Below the pieces are notes generated by a model, which was not told where the DNA came from, did no database searches, and was given only the letters and a program-made list of their open reading frames with translations. DNA of 10,656 nt from Anaerolinea sp. (lineage in GTDB: Bacteria; Chloroflexota; Anaerolineae; JAAEKA01), in NCBI GenBank assembly GCA_014879765.1, contig JACSRL010000188.1:1-10656 (forward strand), in the 5' to 3' direction. This document shows, in pieces, positions 1-5,621 of the stretch; the stretch's first letter is position 1, and every line of letters starts with the position of its first letter. The position numbers and the translations under genes are program-made.

Positions 1-990
1 ATGCGCCAGGGCAGCGATCTGCCCCTGGGCGAGCTGGCGCGGCTTTTCGACGAGTATTTCTTCCAGGATGACCGCTTCGTGCGCACGGTCTTCACCGGCG
101 AGACGCAGATCGGCCGCTCGCTGGCGAGGGAGGAGGCGCTGGTGCAGGGCGACCATGTGGAAATCCTGGACTGGGAGCGGGCCAGCCATTTGATCGAAAG
201 CGCCTCGGCCCACGCGGTCTCCACCTGCGCCTGCCGCCATCACCACAGCCACCTGGGCACGGCCTGCGAGCGGCCGCAGCGCACCTGCCTGACCCTCAAC
301 TACGGCGCGGAGCTGCTGGCGCGCAACGGCATCGCCGAGCGCATCGACGCGCGCGAGGCCATGCAGATCCTGGAGCTGAGCAAGAAGGCCGGCCTGGCCC
401 AGACCGGCGACAACGTGCAGCACAACGTCAGCTACATCTGCAACTGCTGCCCCTGCTGCTGCGGCATGATGACCGCCATCCGCCGCTTCGACATCAAGAA
501 CGCCATCGTCAGCTCCAACTGGATCAGCGAGATCGACCTGGAGCGCTGCACCGGCTGCGGCCTGTGTGTGGACGCCTGCCCCACTGCCGCGATCGAGATC
601 GTGGTGGGCGAGGCGGAGGAGGGACGCAGGAAGCCGCCGCGCTGGGCCGTGCGCGACGCTGAGCTCTGCCTGGGCTGCGGCGTCTGTCATGGCGCCTGCC
701 ACCGCGGCGCGGTGCATCTGACGCCGCGAGAGCAACGCGTCTTCACCCCGGAGACCACCTTCGACCGCATGGTGGCCATGGCCATCGAGCGCGGCAAGCT
801 GGCCGATCTGATCCTGGACAACACCGAGGGCTGGGGCTATCACGCGCTGGGCCGCATCGTCCAGGTGATCGAGGCCACGCCCCCCTGGAAAGCCGCCCGC
901 GCGGTCAAGCCGCTGCGCTCAGCCTTCCTCAACGCCGTGGTGAGCGGCGTCAAGGCTTCAGCCGGCCAGGCTCAGGAGGTGGTGGGCTGA
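1..990 (+). CDS. Cysteine-rich 4Fe-4S dicluster ferredoxin-family protein, probably 5'-truncated by the window edge
   Basis: Probable cytosolic electron-transfer protein with two [4Fe-4S] clusters. The C-terminal half holds two CxxCxxCxxxC motifs, at Cys183/186/189/193 (CTGCGLCVDACP) and Cys223/226/229/233 (CLGCGVCHGACH); in the second, the usual proline after the last cysteine is His. Upstream are further cysteine groups: CACR at 76-79 with Cys89 and Cys96, and CNCCPCCCG at 147-155, which may bind another metal site. This pattern recurs in a family of 4Fe-4S proteins from anaerobes, as I recall it. The frame is open from base 1 and the first ATG is exactly at the edge. Family members usually have more N-terminal sequence, so the true start probably lies outside. 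The stop overlaps the next small gene (TGATG), suggesting an operon. The redox partner and reaction are unknown. Certain as an Fe-S protein, unsure of role. Confidence 0.9.
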   Translation: MRQGSDLPLGELARLFDEYFFQDDRFVRTVFTGETQIGRSLAREEALVQGDHVEILDWERASHLIESASAHAVSTCACRHHHSHLGTACERPQRTCLTLNYGAELLARNGIAERIDAREAMQILELSKKAGLAQTGDNVQHNVSYICNCCPCCCGMMTAIRRFDIKNAIVSSNWISEIDLERCTGCGLCVDACPTAAIEIVVGEAEEGRRKPPRWAVRDAELCLGCGVCHGACHRGAVHLTPREQRVFTPETTFDRMVAMAIERGKLADLILDNTEGWGYHALGRIVQVIEATPPWKAARAVKPLRSAFLNAVVSGVKASAGQAQEVVG

Positions 991-1091
991 TGTCTGGCCG
1001 GCAGGTGGCTTTGATCGTGGCCGGGCTGCTGCTGGCGCTGGCTGTGGGCGCGCTGATTGTCGTCACGTTGCTGGCGCTGGGGTTGATGTGA
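990..1091 (+). CDS. 33-residue single-span membrane microprotein, translationally coupled to the Fe-S protein
   Basis: A short ORF whose ATG shares its A with the TGA of the preceding Fe-S gene (TGATG, 988-992). A perfect Shine-Dalgarno AGGAGGT lies at 974-980, nine bases before the ATG, inside the end of the upstream gene. The product starts MSGRQVALIVAGLLLAL and continues as one hydrophobic run of about 27 residues with a single early Arg, as expected for one transmembrane helix with a short cytoplasmic N-terminus. It has no recognisable family. The coupling and ribosome site suggest it is translated with the Fe-S protein and might anchor or accompany it at the membrane; that role is inference. 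The alternative is a chance ORF in GC-rich DNA, which the perfect ribosome site argues against. Confidence 0.6.
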   Translation: MSGRQVALIVAGLLLALAVGALIVVTLLALGLM

Positions 1092-1128
1092 CGCCAGCGA
1101 CCGGGGCTGAGATCGGGCCGCTGCGTTG

Positions 1129-1157
1129 TTGTCGCCAGGGACGGACTGTGTTAAGAT
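1129..1157 (+). promoter_or_regulatory. Candidate extended -10 promoter for the ornithine cyclodeaminase-family gene
   Basis: A -35-like TTGTCG at 1129-1134 is separated by 17 bases from a -10-like TAAGAT at 1152-1157, preceded by an extended -10 TGT at 1149-1151. Each hexamer matches consensus at four of six positions. It lies upstream of the gene starting at 1222, and its -10 overlaps the left arm of the perfect inverted repeat at 1154-1200. Prediction by eye only. Confidence 0.4.
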
Positions 1158-1200
1158 TTCGCAAGTTGCCGGCTGCCGCAGCCGGCAACTTGCGAAATCT
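1154..1200. repeat. Perfect inverted repeat, 22-bp arms with 3-bp centre
   Basis: The left arm at 1154-1175 and the right arm at 1179-1200 are exact reverse complements, with CCG at 1176-1178 between them. The arms begin AGATTTCGCAAG and end CTTGCGAAATCT. The repeat sits between the microprotein stop (1091) and the downstream ATG (1222). As RNA read from the upstream operon it would be a very stable hairpin, but no U-run follows it, so it is not a classical intrinsic terminator. It overlaps the predicted -10, so it could equally be an operator or a small mobile or extragenic palindrome. Structure is certain; function is unknown. Confidence 0.9.
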
Positions 1201-1221
1201 GCTATGTCACCGGAGTTACCA

Positions 1222-2196
1222 ATGCCTGAACATCGTCTGCTCTATCTCTCCCGCGCCGACGTGGAAGCGGTCGGCGTGGCCATGCCGGAGATCATCGACG
1301 CGCTGGCCGAGGCCTTTCATCTGCACGGCGAGGGTAAAGTGGAGATGCCGCCCAAGCCGGGCGTCCATTCCCGGCCCGACGCCTTCATCCACGCCATGCC
1401 CTGCTACATCCCCGGCCCCGAGGCCATCGGCGTCAAGTGGGTGGCCGGCTATCCCGACAATCCCCAGCGCGGCCTGCCCTACATCAATGGCCTGCTGGTG
1501 CTCAACGACGCCGACACCGGCCTGCCGCTGGCCGTCATGGACTGCACCTGGATCACTGCCAAGCGCACCGGCGCGGCCACGGCCCTGGCCGCGCGCTACC
1601 TGGCCCGCCCCGACTCGCAGACCGTGGGCATCCTTGGCTGTGGCGTGCAGGGGCGCAGCAACCTGGAGGCGCTGCGGGTGCTTTTCCCCATCCAGCGGGT
1701 GATGGCCTACGATCGCACACAGGAAAACGCGCGGCGCTTCGCCGACGATGTGGGTGAGCCAGGCAGGCTGGCGGTGACGGTGGTGGATGACCCGCGCCAG
1801 GCCGTCAGCGGCTGCGACATCGTGGTCACGGCCGGGCCGATCCTGCGCCAGCCGCACGCCACCATCCAGGCCGGCTGGCTGGAGGCCGGCGCGTTCGCCT
1901 CGCTGGTGGATTTCGATTCCTACTGGGCGCGCGCCGCGCTGGCCGAGGCCGACAAATTTTGCACCGACGATCTGCCCCAACTGGAACATTACCGGCACGC
2001 GGGCTACTTCCAGGAGATCCCCCCGGTTCATGCCAGCCTGGGTGAGCTGGTCACCGGCCAGAAGCCGGGCCGCCAGTCGCCCACCGAGCGCACCATGGCC
2101 GCCAACCTGGGTCTGGCGCTGGACGACATGGCCACCGCGCCCATCGTCTACCGCCGCGCGGTGGAGCGTCAGATCGGCCGCTGGCTGCCGTTATGA
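1222..2196 (+). CDS. Ornithine cyclodeaminase / mu-crystallin family NAD(P)-dependent protein
   Basis: This 324-residue protein has the normal length for the family. A substrate-binding half precedes and follows a central Rossmann fold, whose dinucleotide loop GCGVQG is at 139-144. Lys72 (GVKWVAGYP) and Arg115 (ITAKRTGAAT) match in position the substrate lysine and carboxylate-binding arginine of Pseudomonas ornithine cyclodeaminase (Lys69, Arg112). Asp230 or Asp232 in LVDFDSYW is the probable counterpart of its catalytic Asp228. Family members convert ornithine to proline or act as alanine dehydrogenases, imine reductases or siderophore-pathway enzymes, so the substrate is not assigned here. 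ATG 1222 is chosen because GGAG at 1212-1215 lies six bases upstream; an in-frame ATG at 1204 lacks such a site. The gene converges on the GNAT gene, with only 19 bases between the two stops. Confidence 0.92.
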   Translation: MPEHRLLYLSRADVEAVGVAMPEIIDALAEAFHLHGEGKVEMPPKPGVHSRPDAFIHAMPCYIPGPEAIGVKWVAGYPDNPQRGLPYINGLLVLNDADTGLPLAVMDCTWITAKRTGAATALAARYLARPDSQTVGILGCGVQGRSNLEALRVLFPIQRVMAYDRTQENARRFADDVGEPGRLAVTVVDDPRQAVSGCDIVVTAGPILRQPHATIQAGWLEAGAFASLVDFDSYWARAALAEADKFCTDDLPQLEHYRHAGYFQEIPPVHASLGELVTGQKPGRQSPTERTMAANLGLALDDMATAPIVYRRAVERQIGRWLPL

Positions 2197-2215
2197 GGCA
2201 GCCAGCGGGCTGGCG

Positions 2216-2764
2216 CTAGGCTGGCGGCTGAACGGCCAGGTCGATCACCGCGTGAACCTCTGCCCCGTCCAGCTCCCAGGACACGGGAAAGGGCGAGCGG
2301 CGCAGCAGAGCCCAGATGCCGCGGTTCTCGCTGCGGAAGGTGGCGGTCAGCCGCTGGAGACCCTCCGCCTGCGCGTGAGTACAGGCTAACTGCAACAACG
2401 CCGAGCCGATGCCAAGCCGCTGCATGTCATCGCGTACCGATACCGCCAGCTCAGCCTCGTCGGGTATGGTACGAATGTAGCGCACCGCGGCCACCGGCGC
2501 GTCTGGCATCTCGGGCAGGTCTGTGAAGGCCAGCCAGGCCATGTCGGTCGGCGGCCCGAGCTGCGCCAGCCGCTCCGCTTCCTGCTGCACCCGCTGCAGG
2601 TCCGGGGCGACCATCGCCTTGCTGAAGCGCAGGTAGCGGCTGGATGAACTCAGATGCTGGAACAGGTCAACCAGCACCGGCCCATCGCCCGGCTGTTCCG
2701 GCCGAATCCGCAGCGTCAGGCCGCCAGCGGTGGAAAGCGTCGTCCAGTCGAAAGGTGCAGTCAT
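2216..2764 (-). CDS. Single-domain GNAT N-acetyltransferase
   Basis: This 182-residue protein is one GNAT domain that would transfer an acetyl group from acetyl-CoA to an unknown amine. The CoA pyrophosphate loop (motif A) is VRDDMQRLGIGSALL, with QRLGIG at 115-120. The N-terminal SRYLRF element at 42-47 and the later NRGIWALLRRSPF segment are shared with the two modules of the upstream gene, showing paralogy. SRYLRF resembles the GNAT domain of Pat-type protein acetyltransferases, which hints at, but does not show, a protein substrate. The frame is open further upstream, to a TTG at 2854 and an ATG at 2818. I chose ATG 2764 because the domain begins just after it and the extension runs through an inverted repeat; no start has a clear ribosome site. 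It probably follows the double GNAT gene in one transcription unit. Confidence 0.85.
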   Translation of the reverse strand: MTAPFDWTTLSTAGGLTLRIRPEQPGDGPVLVDLFQHLSSSSRYLRFSKAMVAPDLQRVQQEAERLAQLGPPTDMAWLAFTDLPEMPDAPVAAVRYIRTIPDEAELAVSVRDDMQRLGIGSALLQLACTHAQAEGLQRLTATFRSENRGIWALLRRSPFPVSWELDGAEVHAVIDLAVQPPA

Positions 2765-2820
2765 GGCAGGTGGCCACTGGAGAGGCAAGGGTTTGAGCCG
2801 GCTAAAACCGCCGGGCATCA

Positions 2821-2881
2821 GAAATCGGAAGTTTGCAACGCTCGTTTCATGCAACTGGCCGCGGTCAATACTTCCGATTTC
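2821..2881. repeat. 12-bp inverted repeat between the two GNAT genes
   Basis: GAAATCGGAAGT at 2821-2832 and its exact reverse complement ACTTCCGATTTC at 2870-2881 enclose 37 bases. Part of the interior can pair further (TTG 2833-2835 with CAA 2866-2868). It lies ten bases beyond the stop of the upstream minus-strand gene and before the start of the next one. It could be a processing or attenuating stem-loop or a protein-binding dyad. No U-run follows on the minus strand, so a classical terminator is unlikely. Confidence 0.7.
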
Positions 2882-2890
2882 CAGACGCGT

Positions 2891-4066
2891 TTAGTTGAGC
2901 GAAGGTGAGCCATGGCTATGGGCCTGCAAGTAGACGACAATCTCAACCTGATGGCCGCGCGGCTGCCAGGTGACGTGATAGGGCGAGTAGCTAAGAATCT
3001 GCCAGACCGCTTCGTTGTCGCTGGCAAAGCAGGAGGTCATGCGCTTGACGCCCATGGCCCGCGCTTGATCCAGCACGAAGTAGAGCATCTTGCCGCCGAT
3101 GCCCTGGCCCTGCACGTCATCGCGCACCACCACAGACATCTCACCCTCGTCGGGGCTGCAGCGCATGAAGCGGCCGCTGGCCACCAGGCTGTCGGGCTGG
3201 CCAGGCAGATCGGCGAAAGCCAGCCAGACGCTGCCCTCGGCGGGGCCGAGCTGCGCCAAGCGCGTGGCCTCGGCCAGCGCCGCCTCGGCCGGGCTGCGCA
3301 GGGCTACCTCGGCTCGTTCGAGACGCTTCTCCGGGCTGCCCTGTTGCAGCAATTCGGCGATGCGTGCCGTATCGTCGGGTCCTTTGGCGCGCACCCGCAG
3401 CTCCTGTCCATTGTTCAACCGCAGCGTTGTGATGATGTCGACAGCCATGTCAGACTCCTTTGTTGAATTTAAGCGATCAAGCAGTTGCTCGTTGCTCTTT
3501 TTGATCTCCAGGGGTGGGCCCTCAGCCGGCTGCTCCAGGTTGATGAAGAACTCGGTTTCAGCGCCATATACCGTGGTGGTAGACTTGAAAGGCGCTTCAC
3601 GCACCAGACGCCACACCGCCCGGTTGCCTGTGCTGAATGTGCCGGTCAGATACTGCACGCCATTGTTGCGCGCATGGCGGGCCAGGTGCTGCAGAAGTTG
3701 CGCGCCGATGCCCTGGCGCTGCAGGTCATCGCGCACAGCAATCGAGACCTCGGCCGTGTTGCGCTGGGATAGGCGCATATAGCGCGCGCCGGCCACCGGC
3801 GCGTGCGGCTCACCCGGCAGGTCAGCGAAAGCGATCCAGGCCACGCCCGCTTTGGGGTCGACGGTCGCCATGCGCTGGGCCGTTTGCCAGATGAGGACAG
3901 GGTCTGGATTGGTCAACGGCTCATGGAAGCGCTGATAGCGGCTGGGCCCCGAGAGATGCTCGAACAGATGCACCAGATTCTCGGCGTCCTGCGGCTTGAT
4001 GCGATAGACCTTGACCTTGAGATCCGTTTTGGTCGTAAACTGGAAGACAGCTCTACGTTTGTGCAT
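2891..4066 (-). CDS. Tandem double-GNAT acetyltransferase (two fused GNAT domains)
   Basis: This 391-residue protein has two complete GNAT domains joined by a polar linker at about 178-206. Domain 1 (about 15-177) has SRYQRF at 42-47 and the acetyl-CoA loop VRDDLQRQGIGAQLL (QRQGIG 116-121). Domain 2 (about 207-375) has the loop VRDDVQGQGIGGKML (QGQGIG 319-324) but a diverged SRYxRF element (EKRLER). Both carry the W-AFADLPG segment found also in the neighbouring single GNAT. The acyl acceptor is unknown. ATG 4066 is supported by AGGAG at 4075-4079, eight bases upstream, and by a good promoter beyond it; the frame stays open to 4219 but that extension passes through the promoter. Met207 has its own strong ribosome site, so domain 2 may also be made alone. 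It is unclear whether one domain has lost catalysis. Confidence 0.9.
   Translation of the reverse strand: MHKRRAVFQFTTKTDLKVKVYRIKPQDAENLVHLFEHLSGPSRYQRFHEPLTNPDPVLIWQTAQRMATVDPKAGVAWIAFADLPGEPHAPVAGARYMRLSQRNTAEVSIAVRDDLQRQGIGAQLLQHLARHARNNGVQYLTGTFSTGNRAVWRLVREAPFKSTTTVYGAETEFFINLEQPAEGPPLEIKKSNEQLLDRLNSTKESDMAVDIITTLRLNNGQELRVRAKGPDDTARIAELLQQGSPEKRLERAEVALRSPAEAALAEATRLAQLGPAEGSVWLAFADLPGQPDSLVASGRFMRCSPDEGEMSVVVRDDVQGQGIGGKMLYFVLDQARAMGVKRMTSCFASDNEAVWQILSYSPYHVTWQPRGHQVEIVVYLQAHSHGSPSLN
3446..3461 (-). promoter_or_regulatory. Internal ribosome binding site and ATG for the second GNAT domain
   Basis: On the minus strand, AAAGGAG (plus 3455-3461) lies six bases before an in-frame ATG (3446-3448), the Met207 codon of the double GNAT gene. 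The ATG coincides with the start of the second domain and would give a 185-residue protein, much like the 182-residue neighbour. This looks like the start signal of a formerly separate gene that is now in frame with the gene before it, or of a nested gene still in use. Confidence 0.6.
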
Positions 4067-4079
4067 AGATCGTACTCCT

Positions 4080-4096
4080 ATGACGCGGTGCGTCAT
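4080..4096. repeat. 7-bp dyad in the leader of the double GNAT gene
   Basis: ATGACGC at 4080-4086 and GCGTCAT at 4090-4096 are exact inverted copies around GGT. The dyad lies between the -10 at 4101-4106 and the AGGAG at 4075-4079, at or just after the expected transcription start. It could be an operator, or a small hairpin near the ribosome site. Confidence 0.55.
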
Positions 4097-4100
4097 GGGA

Positions 4101-4129
4101 AGTATAGCACAAGTCATGTCCGTGTGCAA
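4101..4129 (-). promoter_or_regulatory. Sigma70-type promoter of the double GNAT gene
   Basis: On the minus strand, TTGCAC (plus 4124-4129) and TATACT (plus 4101-4106) are separated by exactly 17 bases; each hexamer matches consensus at four to five positions. Transcription would begin near 4094, giving a leader of about 28 bases containing AGGAG before ATG 4066. The bases around the -35 (GTGTGCAAAA, 4122-4131) recur inverted at 4208-4217, nearer the divergent HAD gene, where I see no matching -10. Confidence 0.75.
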
Positions 4130-4251
4130 AATGTGACAGGTTCTGATTCGGGTGCATTCCAAATGGGTGGACGTCCCAGACTTCGGAAGTCCTGTCGGCT
4201 CAACCCGTTTTGCACACACCCTTCTGATTCGTCCTTTGAAACGAGGCTCCG

Positions 4252-5070
4252 ATGACCATGCAACTTGCCGCTGTCCACCGCCGGCCCCAGCGTCTTTATT
4301 CCGCCTATATCTTCGACCTGGACGGCACCGTCTACCTGGGCGACGCCTTGCTGCCCACGGCCGGGGAGACCATCCAGCGCCTGCGCGGGCTGGGCAAGCG
4401 CACCATCTTTCTCTCCAACAATCCCACCAAGACGCGCGCCGCGCAGGCAGCCGCGCTGACCCGGCTGGGCCTGCCCACGCCGGTGGAGGATGTGCTCAAC
4501 TCGGCGCTGGTGATGACCGACTTTTTGCAGCGGCGCATGCCCGGCGCGCGGCTCTTCGTCATCGGCGAGACCCCTTTGCAGCAGGCGCTGCGCCAGGCTG
4601 GCTTCGAGCTGGCCGACGATCCCGCGGTGGATGCGCTCATCGTCAGCTTTGACCGCACCTTCGACTACCATAAGCTGCAAGTGGCCTTCGACGCCCTGCG
4701 CGGCGGCGCGCGTTTCTTCGCCACCAATGGCGACAAGTACTGCCCGGTGCCGGGCGGGGGCCAGCCCGACGCGGCCGCGCTGATTGCCGCCATCGAGGCC
4801 TGCACCGATGTTCAGGTGGAGACCATCGTGGGCAAGCCGTCGGCCCACATGGCCACGGCCGCGCTGAGCCTGCTGGATCTGCCCCCCGTGGAGTGTTTGA
4901 TGACCGGCGACCGGCTGGAAACCGACGTGCTGATGGGGTTGGATGCGGGCATGTCGGCCGCGCTGACCCTCACCGGCGCCACCAGCGCGGCCCAGGCCGC
5001 GGCCTCGACGATCCGGGCGACCTACATCGTCAGCCAACTGGCGGAGTTGCTACCCGACCGCGAGTTGTAA
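4252..5070 (+). CDS. HAD-superfamily subfamily IIA (NagD-like) phosphatase
   Basis: This 272-residue protein has normal HAD-IIA length and all four HAD motifs. Motif I DLDGTVY (22-28) has the nucleophile Asp22 and acid/base Asp24. Motif II is LSNNPTKT (54-61, Ser55). Motif III is Lys195 in VGKPSAHM, and motif IV is GDRLETD (219-225), which binds Mg2+. Between motifs II and III lies the alpha/beta cap typical of IIA enzymes such as NagD, AraL and 4-nitrophenyl/phosphoglycolate phosphatases. The enzyme should hydrolyse a small phosphomonoester in the cytosol; the substrate cannot be told. ATG 4252 has GAGG at 4243-4246, five bases upstream; a second ATG two codons on is possible. It is divergent from the GNAT genes, and I found no convincing plus-strand promoter in the 4130-4251 gap. 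Confidence 0.93.
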   Translation: MTMQLAAVHRRPQRLYSAYIFDLDGTVYLGDALLPTAGETIQRLRGLGKRTIFLSNNPTKTRAAQAAALTRLGLPTPVEDVLNSALVMTDFLQRRMPGARLFVIGETPLQQALRQAGFELADDPAVDALIVSFDRTFDYHKLQVAFDALRGGARFFATNGDKYCPVPGGGQPDAAALIAAIEACTDVQVETIVGKPSAHMATAALSLLDLPPVECLMTGDRLETDVLMGLDAGMSAALTLTGATSAAQAAASTIRATYIVSQLAELLPDREL

Positions 5071-5135
5071 TTCGTCCTGCGCGTGCAGAGGAGGAACCGC
5101 CCACTTCCTGCGCGTCTTTACACCTTAGACGCTAT

Positions 5136-5276
5136 TCATCTTTCTGGCAGGTGTAGCTGTTGGAGCGACGAAGAGTTGATGGCTGCCATGTGCGGGTCGC
5201 GATGCACCAGGGTCAGGCGGTGTACGAGCGCCGTGGCTGCGATCACAGCGTCGATGGTTCGCAATGGGCGTTTTCG
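5136..5276 (-). pseudogene. C-terminal remnant of a VapC-type PIN-domain toxin
   Basis: On the minus strand, a frame entering near 5276 and ending at TGA 5136-5138 encodes about 46 residues. They contain LRTIDAVIAATALVHRLTL followed by VHRDPHMAAI and end HLPER. This matches the C-terminal third of VapC ribonucleases, including the third acidic residue (Asp in TIDA) and the RD near the fourth. The frame has no start codon, and the N-terminal part with the first catalytic Asp and Glu is missing. It overlaps the last codons of the antitoxin gene in another frame (5243-5276), whereas an intact vapC would start there and run about 400 bases. The simplest reading is an internal deletion joining the antitoxin end to the toxin end. 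It cannot be an active nuclease. Confidence 0.75.
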
Positions 5277-5512
5277 TCACGCAGGCGCTCGTCGATCAGA
5301 TCGGCTATCGGATCGGCATCTTTCGGCAGCCAGGGGCGTCCCATGCCAGCCACCTGGCGAGCGAGTTCACCTCGGCTGAGCAGGGGACGGACGATCAGGA
5401 CGCCATTGTCGCCCAGCGTCCAATCCAGGCGCGTTCCTGGCTGGAGATCAAGTTGATTGATCAACTTAGCGGGAATAGTGACTTGATTCTTTCCTGTTAT
5501 CGTTGTGATCAT
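5243..5512 (-). CDS. AbrB/MazE-type (SpoVT-AbrB) antitoxin, now without an intact toxin
   Basis: This 89-residue protein has an N-terminal SpoVT-AbrB swapped-hairpin DNA-binding domain, seen as TITGKNQVTIPAKLINQL followed by LQPGTRLDW and a VLIVRP strand. The C-terminal tail (about 47-82, RGELARQVAGMG, then DPIADLIDERLRDE) is the acidic, helical toxin-binding region typical of VapB partners of PIN toxins. Such antitoxins bind and inhibit VapC and repress their own promoter. The toxin is only a remnant here, and the last residues (about CEPSTL) are read from former vapC DNA in another frame, so the C-terminus is probably altered. ATG 5512 has no ribosome site; the -10 box is only six bases upstream, so the mRNA is probably leaderless. 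The protein may persist as a DNA-binding regulator or as an antitoxin against related VapC toxins (inference). Confidence 0.85.
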   Translation of the reverse strand: MITTITGKNQVTIPAKLINQLDLQPGTRLDWTLGDNGVLIVRPLLSRGELARQVAGMGRPWLPKDADPIADLIDERLRDENAHCEPSTL

Positions 5513-5518
5513 GGATAT

Positions 5519-5546
5519 ATTGTAATCAAGAGCTGCTGATTGTCAA
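5519..5546 (-). promoter_or_regulatory. Near-consensus promoter giving a leaderless antitoxin mRNA
   Basis: On the minus strand, TTGACA (plus 5541-5546, perfect -35) is followed after 16 bases by TACAAT (plus 5519-5524, one mismatch to the -10 consensus). Only six bases separate the -10 from ATG 5512, so transcription should start at or next to the A of the start codon. It lies 18 bases downstream of the terminator stem at 5565-5594. Confidence 0.8.
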
Positions 5547-5564
5547 GGAAAACCGCACATACAA

Positions 5565-5594
5565 GAAGCTCCCAGCCAGGTGGCCGGGAGCTTC
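5565..5594 (-). terminator. Intrinsic terminator of the nifJ / DHOD-like unit
   Basis: The arms at 5565-5577 and 5582-5594 form a 13-bp stem with a 4-base loop. Read on the minus strand all pairs are Watson-Crick except one G-U, and the stem is followed by UUGUAUG, a modest U-rich tail. It lies 27 bases past the stop of the DHOD-like gene and just before the antitoxin promoter, so it would insulate the two units. Confidence 0.75.
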
Positions 5595-5621
5595 CCGCGA
5601 AAGGAGAGATACCACGATGGG

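Noticed and set aside
1216..2031. A 271-codon minus-strand frame opposite the ornithine cyclodeaminase-family gene
   Set aside because: Antisense shadow in GC-rich DNA, with no recognisable domain.
2201..2214. Terminator between the convergent stops of the ornithine cyclodeaminase-family and GNAT genes
   Set aside because: GCCAG/CTGGC gives only a 5-bp stem with no U-run on either strand; too weak to call.
4169..4191. Dyads GGACGTCC and GACTTC-G-GAAGTC in the GNAT/HAD divergent gap
   Set aside because: Short, with no loop or a one-base centre, and not placed over a recognisable promoter. Noted but not called as operators.
4141..4231. Direct repeat TTCTGATTCG at 4141-4150 and 4222-4231
   Set aside because: A 10-bp pair alone, without an integrase or tRNA context, is not enough for an attachment site.
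4114..5037. A 307-codon minus-strand frame opposite the HAD phosphatase
   Set aside because: Low-complexity Gly/Arg/His/Ala composition and complete HAD motifs on the other strand.
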